DNA from: Combretum micranthum
Taxonomy: Eukaryota; Streptophyta; Magnoliopsida; Myrtales; Combretaceae
Length of the DNA stretch: 64,000 nt
Direction of reading: 5' to 3'
Assembly (NCBI GenBank): GCA_024138025.1
Contig: JAMXBD010000433.1
Coordinates: 186,001 to 250,000 of the forward strand
The translations under genes and the position numbers were made by a program. Numbering within the stretch: the stretch's first letter is position 1; every line of letters begins with the position of its first letter. The notes beneath the pieces were generated by a model, which was not told where the DNA came from, made no database searches, and saw only the letters and a program-made list of their open reading frames with translations. Positions 11,699 to 23,099 of the stretch are shown one piece after another.

Positions 11699-12352
11699 AC
11701 TAGCTTTCTAGAAATAACTAAATCCACTAAAATAGCATAATCGAACAATTTTGTAAACAAGGGCAAAAATGAACAAATCATAAATGAGGGTGATTGATAT
11801 CGAAGGGTTGAACCATTCTTATCCAATACCCTAAATTAGCTACCTTCAATTAATAGCCCTAGGCCGATTAATCTTCAGCTAGTCCACTGGTTCAACCACT
11901 TCAATTCGTAAGTGCATCCTTCTCCCACATCAGCCTCCTCTAATGCATATAGGTTTGATTTTGTCTTGATTCATGAATTGGTCTCCTGTTTTGATTGGAA
12001 AAGCTTGATGCACATATTCAATTCCCCTTTCCATTTGCTTCTCAATTTTGTCAACTATAGTCTAATCTCTTGTAATATTCAAATTGCAACAACATATCAT
12101 CATTTTTAAGGTGATATTCTATTCTATGGTGTTTGACAATATAACATATGTTCTTCATTTGAATGTGCTTGATCTTCTAAGTTATGTATAAGTATTAGTT
12201 ATCTTTTGGTAGTAAATACAAAAGTCTCAAAGGTTTTAATATTAGGATTTGCTACAAATTCTGCATTTTTGTTTGATATTAGATAAAAAGGTCCCACAAC
12301 TATCTATTTGTAGTTATATATAAATGTTAGTTTAACTTGTAAGTATATATTA
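11699..12352. other. No gene recognised
   Basis: AT-rich sequence with a 65-residue frame at 11912-12109 that lacks any recognisable domain. The last five bases (TATTA, 12348-12352) are the TSD of the Tat-type element that follows. Confidence 0.4.
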
Positions 12353-12973
12353 TGTTGCACGAGCTGGATCTGGGTCGGTAGAGATAACTCTTGTAAACAT
12401 AAAAGACAGATTAGAGGGGCATTGGGAGTTACTTGGCGTGGCCACTCCGATGCATAAGTCAATCTGTAGGTATAGATAAGGTGTTTGTAAAAGATGTATA
12501 AGACTTCATTTCCTTCTCCTCGTTCCTTTTTTCTCTCCTCCCCTTAGAAGAGGGAATATGGGTATTTATAGCATTTAAGGTCACACTTGTGTAGGTTGCT
12601 TCCTAATAGGCGGCCTAATGTTGAATGTGACGAAGGTACCCTAGCTAAGGAGTCATGGCTTCTTGGAGTGTAGGCAAGCTATTGATGTTTCCCTAGTCAT
12701 AAGGCTATGACTAGTGCATTTACTTTGGTTGGAGACCATAAGGCTTCAAGGCCGAGCTAGTAGACTAATTGAGCTCATTAGTTGGATTAGTTTTTATGAG
12801 GTGAGGACTTTGGCGAGGCTTTATGCTGTACCATACAGTGGGGGTGCTAATCTCATTAACTTCCTAGGAGGTTAGGATGTCATAAGTAGTGGCCTCTCTT
12901 GAACCTATCAGTTTTGTAAGGTTTTAAGGCCCAAGAGACCGAGTGGGTCGATGGCTATGTTCCACTGTCAACA
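12353..12973 (-). repeat. 3' LTR of the Tat-type element
   Basis: 621 bp, TG...CA, alignable along its length with 28939-29576. On minus it contains GCTATAAATACCC (about 12565-12577), the LTR TATA box. It lies next to the antisense gene region. Confidence 0.9.
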
Positions 12974-13317
12974 TTTGTCCTGCCACTCTCATTGTAGGAG
13001 TGAAGAGAGTGCATAGTCCACAAGGTCACTAACTTGAGGTAGTCATTTTTGGCGAGTTGCGCTTTTCATTTAAGATACATCCCTCTTTCGTATATATTTT
13101 AATGTGAGGACCGTTGAATTTCTTCTCGGGTAACGTACTCAGTATGCTTCAGTGCAGTTGAAGGGGTGTGGTTTTCCCGAGGGCCCTATAGATTTGAAAG
13201 GTCTTAGTAATAATTATTCTTGGGTCTAACGGCTATTATCATTGGTTGTGATGTCAAGGTTTGAGGCCTACTCACACGTTTCGAGGGATTTGGGGCCTCT
13301 ACGTCCCCCCGTTCTTT

Positions 13318-13325
13318 TATAAATA
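13318..13325 (+). promoter_or_regulatory. TATA box for the antisense gene
   Basis: TTTTATAAATACCCATG on plus is a good plant TATA box about 115 bases before the ATG at 13437, in an interval free of other features. It would drive the plus-strand gene inside the minus-strand retrotransposon. Confidence 0.6.
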
Positions 13326-13436
13326 CCCATGTTTCATAAGGATTTCCTCACAACACTTTTCATAATTTAGCAAGAAAGTTATCGTACATCTTCATTATGC
13401 TTTTAGTTTTTTTCTGCATGCTTAAAGTTTTTGGTG

Positions 13437-16400
13437 ATGTCGAACTCAGGTACTTCCCACACCCAATCTTTTTCACATGATTTAGACGATAGCGTACAAT
13501 GACTCACAGACGAGGTGATGAGAGATAAGAGAGAAATGGTATCGAGGTCGAGAGGCTCAGAGTCAGGGGTAGGCATAGATTAGAAAGTGGTGGCTCGACT
13601 TTGTTAGTGACCGTGAAGTAAAGTTTGGTGAAGTTTTGATGTCATTGGCAAAGGGTTACGGTGTTTCAAATGTGCATCCTTATGCAGAAGTTGATAGCTA
13701 GGTTTATCGGCGCCCGATGGATATGTATCCTTCTAACAGCTTGGAGAAGGGCCATAATCCCTTTATTAATGGAGACAACCCGAGGTAATGGTCCTGACGG
13801 GGTCCGTTATAAGCTCTCTAGGAAAGAGCTCGAGATCATATTCGAGGAGGAGATGCGAAGTGCTCCATAGGACTAGGAGGTCGTTATGCCTAGGGAGTCA
13901 GATCGAGTATGCTTCCTTGGTGGCTGGCGATTTGCCTTATATAAGAGGGCTTTCGAGTTTGTCTTAAGGATGCTTTTTTCTCATTTTCAAAAGAAATTTG
14001 TCGATTACCATTGGTTGTGCCTAGCTCAGCTATTGCCCAATGCCTGATGTATATTAGTGGCTTTTAAAGCCATCTATCTTAGTATTATGGTACAACTAAC
14101 CCGATCTTATTTTGGTAAATTTTTTTCTACAAAAGATCAAAGGAGGGGTGTTGGTATGTTACCAAATAGACTAAGTGCCTTAACTGCTCACCAGCCCTAC
14201 CAACTCGAATGGGTTTGACTAGAAGCACAGATTCTAGATAGTTAGATTGGAGGAAGGTTACAACGGGGTTTCGACTTCTGAGTTGAGTGGTGCAAGCCCA
14301 TTCATCATGCGAAATCCCAAATTTGATGACACATGACACTAGAAGGCTGTGGAGTTGGAGGTTGCTCTTAAAGTGCGAGGTGAGAAGCCTTATGATGCCG
14401 TACTCATGGTGAAGAATTTTTTCAGTAGGAACCCTATTACTGATGTAAGGCTTGATTCCTCATATGATCGCCTCTTCTCCCTCTCTCTCTCACACATATA
14501 TGTCAAGTTGAGGTCTGTGGAGAAGGTGTTATGAGGAGGAGTCAAGGTTTTTAAGCTGTTGAGCTCGACTAGGCAAGTGTTTTGTTCGTTGTTGCCATCC
14601 AACTTTTTTAAGAGCCAAAGATGCTTGTGGTCGATGTGGGTGATGTTTTTGCTGGTTCATCAAAGAAGCGGAAGAGGGATAAGAAGAAGAAGAAGGAAAC
14701 ATGCGAGAAGCGCCCTATTGAGGACGGGGGTTGGGCTATCGAGATCAGCACACCAGTGGTTGATTTAGATAGGCGAAACTAGGGCGGTGCTAGTGTTGAA
14801 GTCGGAAATGCTGCTATTGAGATTGTGGGTACTATTTGATGAAGTTGAAGGTGTTATTGTTGAAACTATGGGTACTACGGGTGAAGTTAGAGGTGGTGGT
14901 GTTGAGACTAGAGATGCCACTGAGGTTGGTGGTGGTGAGCCTGACGTTATTTTAGTGAGCTCACCCCGTTTCGCTCGATCTCGAGAGGAGTGAAGCTCAT
15001 CTCATATTTCCTTTGTGACAACCCAAGTTCGTAGTGTGCCTTCGCTTACAACAGAGGCTGTTGGAGCAACAATAGGTGATCGAGCTGTAGTTTAAGTTTC
15101 GCAGGAGTCAACCTAAGAGAGGTATCACTGGTGGCCCCATCGACTTCATTTGAGGGAGAGCCCTAGGATGGAGCGATGTGGCGATGGAATGGCTGTCTTT
15201 TGAGGTGATAGGTTGCCTTAAGGACAAGAAGAGGCTGAAGGCCTTTTATGGTGAATTGTCCTCGATTAACTTAGCTGTGGACTTCTCGGCACAGAAGAAC
15301 TATGAGGTAAGGGTGCTGTTGTGCTTGAGGAATTCATTAATAATGCTAGTTGTTTCTTGTTTATTAAAGACTCTTCATTATCTGCTTTCAAGCCCTTGTG
15401 ATGACTACTGAAGCTTTCCGTGTACTGGAGGAGAACCATGGGGTGGTATATTATGTTTTCTCTTTCTCCTTTTTTTTTTTTTTGACCTGGTGGTTATCAC
15501 TATTCACGTTGGGCTTGAAGGAGCTTGAGGCAATGAAGGTGAGCTTAGAGAAGGAGCTTGCTGAGGTTGGGCAGAACGAGGTGCAATTAAAGAGCGAGTT
15601 GGTTGCTTTGATAGGCGATCATGAAAGGCTACGTGCAAAGATGGAAGATAAGGTCTTACATAATTGAGCTAACATGGTTGAGGTGAGGAGAAAGCAATCT
15701 CTTGCAAAGATGATGGCCATCGAGTTTGAGGACAAGTGGAAAAGTGTAAGGAAGGCGTGAGACAAGTTTTCTTGTATGTTTAGTGATGCTTAACTGATAG
15801 TTGAGAGGCAAAAAAGGGAGTTTGAGCTTGTCACTTTAGAGATCGGCAAGCTGAGGGAGAGTTGCAGGCATCAAACCTGGACCAAGAGAAATTGAAGGTA
15901 GGGTTGTTTTATTTGCTTGTTGCATGGTCACCCGTTGTTGCTTGTCTTTTGATTTCATTTGGTCTTTCATTGTTATCACAGGGTCGCATTGTAGATTTGC
16001 AGAGTGGTCGACTTATTCTTGAGGCGACTAAAGAAACAGATTTTGATCGATCTCTTTAAGAGCAAGGAGTGGAAAGAGACCCAAGTGAAGCTCGTGAAAG
16101 ATAGTATAAGGCTCATAAGAAAGGACTTTCTAGAAAGGTATCCGGATTTAGATCTTGGTTTTTTGGTGGCTCATTTAGGGGAGGTTCCAATAGAGGATTC
16201 TAGTGACGAAGAGGGTAACGAGGACGAAGCCGGCGAGGTAGCGTTGATGCTAAAGTTGTAGCTGGCTAGGGAAATTGGGTTGATGATGTTTATATCTCTG
16301 GGCGGTCAAGGGGCTCAAGGTGTGGTTACCTTACTGGTCGTAATGCAGGGGCCCGACCAGCAGATCTCAATGTCTGTAGCTTCCAATGTCACTGTTGAGC

Positions 16401-16501
16401 CTAAAGGTGAAGGTCCTGTTGAGAGGCAGGTTAAAGTGGTTATTGTTGTCCCTCAACCTGTGACAAATGAGGAGATTTTCGATGACTGCAAGGCTAATTG
16501 A
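13437..16501 (+). pseudogene. Antisense gypsy-type transposon-domain gene (decayed)
   Basis: This gene runs opposite to gag-pol, between pol and the 3' LTR. From ATG 13437 it starts MSNSGTSHTQSFSHD. Broken frames then resemble the 'putative gypsy type transposon' domain: a QLLPNA ... ILVAFKAIY segment near 14030-14070 corresponds to the usual QLxPNAWRxLxxF block. Later parts form a coiled coil (LEKELAEVGQNEVQLKSEL near 15545-15605) and an acidic C-terminal part (LERYPDLDLGFL near 16120-16160, then DSSDEEGNEDEAGE), ending with TGA at 16501. A clean intron is visible at 15898-15981 (AAG/GTAGGG to ATCACAG/GG), and a second is likely at 15307-15392. Stops and frameshifts indicate decay. Function is unknown. 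Confidence 0.7.
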
Positions 16502-18195
16502 TCCGGGGCCTTGGCGGTTGCCCAAGAGTCATTGCTTTGTCTAATTTTTTTTACAAGCTCTGCTTTCAGCTCGTTTTTTGAATGGGCATGCTGCATGCTT
16601 TTCATAATGTTCACGTAAGCTAATGTACCTTTTTTCAGACTAATGCATTTTCTGTTTCTCTCTCTCTTCGACTATATTTTTGTGTGGTAGTTCTATTTTT
16701 ATTGCATTATTGGTTCTTATTCTCCAAGGTTGGGCATGTCGACCTTGTTTTCCTTAGATCGCTCTACTTTGGGTTTGTCACTTTATTCTTGGGCTAGCCA
16801 TAGGTTTTTAGGTATAGTTTTTCAAGATGGATGACATTGTTCTGCTAAGGAGGCTATATATGTTAGGAAACTTTCCTTTCGATGCTTGTAGATTCCCTAA
16901 GCGTTGTCGAACAGTTGGGATGAGCTGCTCCTAAGATTCTCAAGATTTGGTAGCATCGAATGTTGAGTCTATTAGAATTCTTTTTAGCCTATAAATAGCA
17001 TTGTCTCTTGAATTATCTCTTCACAAACCCATCTTAATTCTCTTATTTCATCGACTTAAGATTTTCCTTCGCTATACAATTCTAAAAGGTTTGAGGAATC
17101 ATGAATGTCATTTCCATTAACCTCGGATGGCTTCAAGGTCGAGCCCTTAGGGTTTAAGCCTTGTGGTACTGTGGGAGCCTTGTTGTCTCTGTTTAAATGG
17201 GTCGCAAGTCTTGTGGTCCTTATTTTGGTGGACCAGTCACCAAGGTCATGTGGTGCGTCGGCGTGTTGTGGGGGGCCCATTTCCCTTGTGCCTTGGCTAT
17301 TCAATTTGAGGCCGTGTTTCTCTTTTGCGGTTCTTTGATCGAAGTTGCCATTGGCTCTTACTTAGTGGAGAGGCCATGGTGACTATGGTGGTGCATTACA
17401 CATGAATAGGGGCCCACCCTCATTCAAAGGCCTGGGCTTTGGGGGAACTTCATGACGTCGAGCTCATCGTGGAAGGTCCATCTAACTCTTTCTTTTGATT
17501 CTAACCACTCTATTGCGCCATCTTTAATGGCAAGTGGAGGTCCTTAGAGAGAGGTGTGAAGTTTTCCCCTTTGAACCCGATTTCCTGATGGATTATTGGT
17601 TGCGAGCTTACTGGGGGAATTGAATTCAATCTCGGTTCTCTTGGTCATGCTGAGCTTCTGTCTAGCTAAGATTTATTGCTGTTATAAAGGTTGATGGACA
17701 AGCTCAGGTTAGTGGTTAGGGAAGTGAAGTTGTGTTTAGCTAGAGCCTAGATTTTCGAGGTGTGTTGTGGTGACTGGATGTAGGAGAACTTGTTTAATTT
17801 GAGGTTTAAATCCTTGCCAAGGTTTTCAACTCGATGTTGTGTTCAGTCCGAAGAACTTCCTACTTCTGTAGATTTGTCTTTGTATTTCTTGGCTAGAATG
17901 CTAGTTAAAACTACCCTGATTGAGAAGCCATTCAAAACTACGTAATAATTTTCTTCTTATTGATGAACTTTATTACCACTTGTTTGTGACCTCAATCTCT
18001 TGTGTGGTTGCTTGTATGTTTCTTTCTTTCTTCTTTTTTGGTATGCTAGTCTGCATAGGTATTGAAATGAATTTTGATTATGGCGATCTTGGTTCCTAGT
18101 TTTTGTGTTTGATATTCACATTATGTGCGTTGTTAGGCATCGTTTTTGTTAGTTGAAAGTCATCTGCAGTTATGAGGTGGTTGTCCTTGAGGGGG
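16502..18195. other. Spacer of the Tat-type element
   Basis: Between the antisense gene and the minisatellite no domain is recognisable. Short frames at 17056-17382 overlap on both strands and show no family motifs. This is probably 3' non-coding sequence of the retrotransposon. Confidence 0.45.
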
Positions 18196-18438
18196 ACTGT
18201 TTGAGCTCACAAGGCAGTTACTCGAGTTCTCAATGGTTTCCCGAGCTTACGAGGAGAGTTACTCTTAAGAGGGAGTTACTCGAGTTCACGAGGGGAGTTA
18301 CTCGAGCTCACGCAGGAGTCATCTTGAGAGAGAGTTTCCCGAGCTCACGAAGGGAGTCATCCTTGAGAGAGAGTTAGCCGAGCTCACGAAGAGAGTCACC
18401 CCAAAGAGGGGGTTATCCAAACTCACAAGTGGAGTTAT
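18196..18438. repeat. GAGCTC-rich minisatellite, left part
   Basis: Degenerate units close to GAGTTACTCGAGCTCACGAG and GGAGTTAC(C)CTTGAGAG recur about every 39 bases. The array was split by insertion of copy B and continues at 22986. It lies in the non-coding spacer between pol and the antisense gene. Confidence 0.75.
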
Positions 18439-19554
18439 TGTCAACCCTTGAATTTTTTGATACTCTTAAAAAAATAAATAATCTTAGAGCCAATGTTGGA
18501 ATCAAAACCCTAACAAAAAAAGGCCTAAGTTAAAACCGAGCACTAGAAACTCTAAACAAGATCAATTATGAAATTTCATATTTTAAGAAAAAGAGCACCT
18601 TCAAAAACAAAATAAAAATTTAATAATTGTTCGACTCAAATCCCTACATTGAACAATTCATCTATCCGATTTCTAACACGTAAATCAAGATAGTATATCT
18701 AAATAATATTCAATGACAAAACTATAAAACCTTAGACCCTTTCGGTTAATTTTAGAATAAAAAATTAGAATTAATATCAAAAGTTAAACTAAGTCAACAT
18801 ATAACATTAGAAGCCCTAGACTCAATTAGACAATCTCAAGAACTGTAAAATATTAATTAAATCATAAAGTAGAGTAAACTTAATTTTTGAACCAAATATA
18901 TATTATAGTTGTAAACCTTAGATTTTACAGTAATTATAAATAAAACCTAGGACTGGAGGTCAAATCGGATCCCTAAAGATAACCTAAGGTAGTATTGAGT
19001 TTTAGAGTATTTAGATTCGGCAATCCCACACTTAAAACCCTAGAACATAAAAATGAGCTAACTTTAGATTATAGATTGAAATAATGTCTTACAACTTAAA
19101 AAGATGATATTTACCCAAAACTTACTTGTTTCGGACTTGAACGAGATTAGTTTCTAAAATTGGAGTTCTAACACACAAAATGATGAAAATATTACGACAT
19201 ATATTTAGATTCGTAATGAGATTACAAATCATAAAATATCAATTATAAAATTTTTCGGCTTCTAAAAATATTAGATATAGCTCATTTACACGTATTTTCA
19301 TTACTACTGATAATTTATTTGTCTTGTTTACTATTCATTTGCTATTTATTATTGAATCTTTTCCCATAAAATTTTACGACACTTTTTTACTTAACTTTCC
19401 TTATACTTCATTACACCTTTTCTACTTAAATTAATTTTTTTTCCACTCTTCTCTCCCCCCCACCCAATTGTGCAACTGCTGCCATTTTTTTTCCTCCCCT
19501 TATTTATTTTATTTTCATTTATTTTTACATCTTTAATTCCTTCATTCTTCTTTC

Positions 19555-19562
19555 TATAAATA
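19555..19562 (+). promoter_or_regulatory. TATA box of LTR copy B
   Basis: TTTCTATAAATATCCATC is followed by a long pyrimidine-rich leader (19575-19700), the usual look of a plant LTR transcription start. A C-rich tract lies about 95 bases upstream. Copy D has the same arrangement on minus near 49753. Confidence 0.55.
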
Positions 19563-21793
19563 TCCATCAGCTTCCTCTCATTTTTCACTCTCAATTCTCT
19601 TCCATAACAAAACTCTACCATATTTTTCTCTCAACTTTTCTTTCTAAAATTTCTATCAAACACTTTCCTTCCCAATTTCATCCATACGCAAATTCCGTCT
19701 CTTGTTTTAGTAAATACGAAACACCCTCCTTAGATTATGTTAACATAACATGAAAAATATGTATGTTGTGTTTCCAAATAAAATCCTTATGATGCGTATG
19801 CTAGAGAATGGAAATGTAGAAATAACATATTATTCATGTCTTGGTTTACTTCATGCTCATATTTATGTTATGTTATGTTATTGTTTCTAACATTAACTTT
19901 GCATGTGTTAATAAGTATATGTAATATGTGTATTTCCTAAAGCCGAAATGCTCACTAATCTAATATTTTATTTATACTTTTTATTTTCTTGCTTACTTAT
20001 TTAGTTCTTGATAATAAATAAAACTAGTCAATCTCTAATCTTAGACTTGCCTTAAATTAAGTCAAAACAAAAGGGACTTGTCCATAATCTAAGTCCCGGG
20101 GAGCCTTGAAAATTAATTTAAGACTCCCACGATTTTCATATTTATTTGCTTTGCTTTATTCATGAAACTGGCTATATTCAAGTCTCAGGGAGCCTTGCTA
20201 AAGTCTAAGACTCCCATAATTATTTTCTGCTTTTCTTATTTTATATATGGGATTTGTCTATAATTTAAGTCTTAGGAAGCCTTGAAATAAATTTAAGACT
20301 TCCATGATTTTTCTTTGATTTTACTTTCCTTGTTTTCATGGAACTTGTCCATTTCTAAGCTCCTGGAAGTCTTGATATTAAGCTAAAACTTCCATATCTT
20401 TATTTTATCTATATTGCTTATTTGATTTTCTATCATTTATTTCTACATAAGCTTATGCCAATAAGTTATATCCTATTATAATTGCTAGATTCATATGCAT
20501 GCATAGTCACAAAGTGATGATGTTGTCTTAATTAAAAATTAAAAACGAAAATATAAAATATTTATTATCTCATAAAATGAAACTTATCTTTTAGGAGAGT
20601 TGATTTTCAACTCTTAGGAAAATTTTCCTTAAGGATAAGAATAGTTGTCCAACCACCCTTTCTCTAAAAATGTGTAAAGTGAAATATTATGAAAAGGTTT
20701 TCCAAAAATTTAAATATCAATAATCCTTTGTGATGTAAAATATTTTATAAAAATTTTATTTTTGATACTTAGGGATCTTTTCATTAAGAATTTAAAAGGA
20801 AACACACAAGTATATTTTTTAAAATGAATTTCTTTAATATAAATATCGATAATTCTTTGTTATGTAAACTTTTCTAAAAATCTTCTTTACAATACATAAA
20901 CAAACATCCTTATTAAAAATAAGAAATTAGAGCAAGTCATTTACATAAATTTTCTCTCATGACCAAAACTTAAAACATTTTGAAGATGATGCTACTTGAT
21001 GATTTTTTTCACAAACACATAAAGATTCATGTTTTGGAAAATAATTAGCTAAAAGAAGTTTAATATGAAAATGAAATATTCCTCAACTCAAAACAAATAT
21101 AAAATCATGATTTTCTTTAATTAAGTTTCACATTTGCAAATTCTAAGAATTAAATTTTTGTTCAAGAACCAAACTTAGAAAAATTTCAAACGGAAATACA
21201 CTTAGAGTTTTATGTTACCAATAAACAAAATCATGTCTTATAAAATAAATTATTAAATAAAAATTCTGAACAAATATAAGACGTTTGAAATTTCAATATA
21301 ATATATATATTGAATTATATTTTTAGTCATAAGTTTACAAAATAACAAATTTTATAAAACCCAACATTTCTAGTTTCTACAAAAGATTGTTTTACAAAGT
21401 TTTATTTTGGAACAACATCACTAGGATCATGCATATAATATGAGTTATTGTCAATACTAAATGATTTTTCAAAGGTAGAAATATTTATAAGTGAAGTAAA
21501 ACTTTAGAAAATGTAAATTTGAGGGCTGAAACTTATAGGTCAAACCTATACCAATCCTTTTGGAAACCTAAATGGCTTTAAATGTTAAAAATAACCTTAG
21601 AAATAGACATATCTTTTTGAGTAGGTAGAAAACGACTACTAACATGCGAAATTCAGAGTAAAATAATCAAGTTATAACTATTTTAAGTTGGAATTTCTCT
21701 TAATACAAATTTTGACGAAAATAACAAGATAGAACTAAAAAATTTAAGGAAAACCTGTATGAAATACTCATTCTGGGTATTTCTTTTGTTTAG

Positions 21794-21840
21794 GTGACGA
21801 GGAGTTTGACATGTTATTTCTAGAGGATTATTACGACTAG
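21794..21840 (+). other. Predicted terminal exon of LTR mini-gene, copy B
   Basis: The acceptor GGGTATTTCTTTTGTTTAG is directly followed by GTGACGAGGAG, reading GDEEFDMLFLEDYYD and stop. The acidic, tyrosine-ending peptide parallels copies C and D. The preceding 150 bases align with copy D, but the peptide itself is diverged, so the exon position and character are kept while the sequence changes. Confidence 0.5.
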
Positions 21841-22985
21841 GAATTGCTCTAATAGATGAGTGAATTTTTCCCTATTATTTCGTTTCCTTGCTTGTATTAA
21901 TAAAATAGTGGCACTAGTATACTAAGAAAAGATAAAAATAGATATGTATGAGGAATTCATGGGCTATGTATGTGATTCTATGCTTATGTGATGAAATGAA
22001 AAGTTAAGCATATCGCAACTTTGAATGGAATGTTTAAGTGTTTTGCTTACGTACAGTTATGATTGCTTGGTGTTTGTTAAATTGTTTGATCGCCCCCTAA
22101 TGAAACTTAATAAGAATTGGCTCAAGAAAACAAAACTTTCATGTATTGCATATCATCGAGTCACATTCATAAGACTACTCTTACGCGAGCAATCAGATAG
22201 ATTGGTGGATTCGAACGCAATCTTGCTCTAAGCATCAGGTATGAAACGTTTGGGAATACGACCTCATGGAGAAGCCACGTTTTGCCAATTTCTAAGGACG
22301 TATGGCCTGAGGACTAGTAGAGGAGATCATAGAGACTTGCCACAGCCATTCCTAACCCTTGTTATGAAGGGCATAAATCCGTTCTACATATGATTTCGGA
22401 TAACCATATATACTTATGTGATTATGTGTTTGGTGCATAGCATGTATAGCATATGTTTGAATTTAATAACCTTGTTTGTCCATGATTGTTGGTACGAATG
22501 TTATGAAATGTCTCACTAAGTAAGTTGTAGCTTACACCCCCATAGATTCTTGTTGAAGTAGGTATACTTGAGATCCACTCAAAGACAAGACATTAAGGAA
22601 ACCACAGATGGACTTTAAACCTTTATGGAAGAATTAGGAGCACAGATGAAGTTCAATATTAAAAATCTATTCATGAGCAATATGTGATACATTAATATTT
22701 TGGAGACTTTAGGAAGCACTAATATGTTTTGATCCATTTGAGAAAATTAGCGGGGTATACCCCTAAGAATTATAATTTACCTTATTTATGTTTATTGATA
22801 AGTAATTTTCTTGTCTTGTTACTTAATTGTTATCAATATAAATTGTGCGCTCCGACGTTTCCTTGATTGTGATGTACGCCTTGTGCACAATATGGAAGCA
22901 TTTGCGTGACTAAGATAGTTATTCATAGGCTTTAATATTGTGTACGGTGAGCTATCACCTTTAGAGTATCCTTTGGGCCGTGATA

Positions 22986-23047
22986 GTTACTCGAGCTCGT
23001 GAGGAGAGTTACCCTTGAGAGAGTTACCGAGCTCATTCGGCACGAGA
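22986..23047. repeat. GAGCTC-rich minisatellite, right part
   Basis: GTTACTCGAGCTCGTGAGG and the following units continue the array at 18196-18438. This shows that copy B inserted inside the array. Confidence 0.7.
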
Positions 23048-23099
23048 GGGTAGGATTTTTTGAACTTCTAGGCCCCTATCGAAAATCTGTTGGATTCCT

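Larger units (their letters stand above)
18439..22985 (+). mobile_element. Long LTR, family I (copy B), 4.5 kb
   Basis: It starts TGTCAACCCTTGAAT and ends TTTGGGCCGTGATA, flanked by GTTAT (18434-18438) and GTTAC (22986-22990), a TSD with one change inside a known repeat unit. Its last 90 bases align with the reverse complement of the start of copy D (GCTTTAATATTGTGTACGG shared), and both end in GTGATA, not the usual CA. The 3' half also matches copy D (TCTCACTAAG, GTAGCTTA, CACCCC). No gag, pol, PBS or second LTR was found, so it is read as a solo LTR, though a non-autonomous element is possible. Confidence 0.85.
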
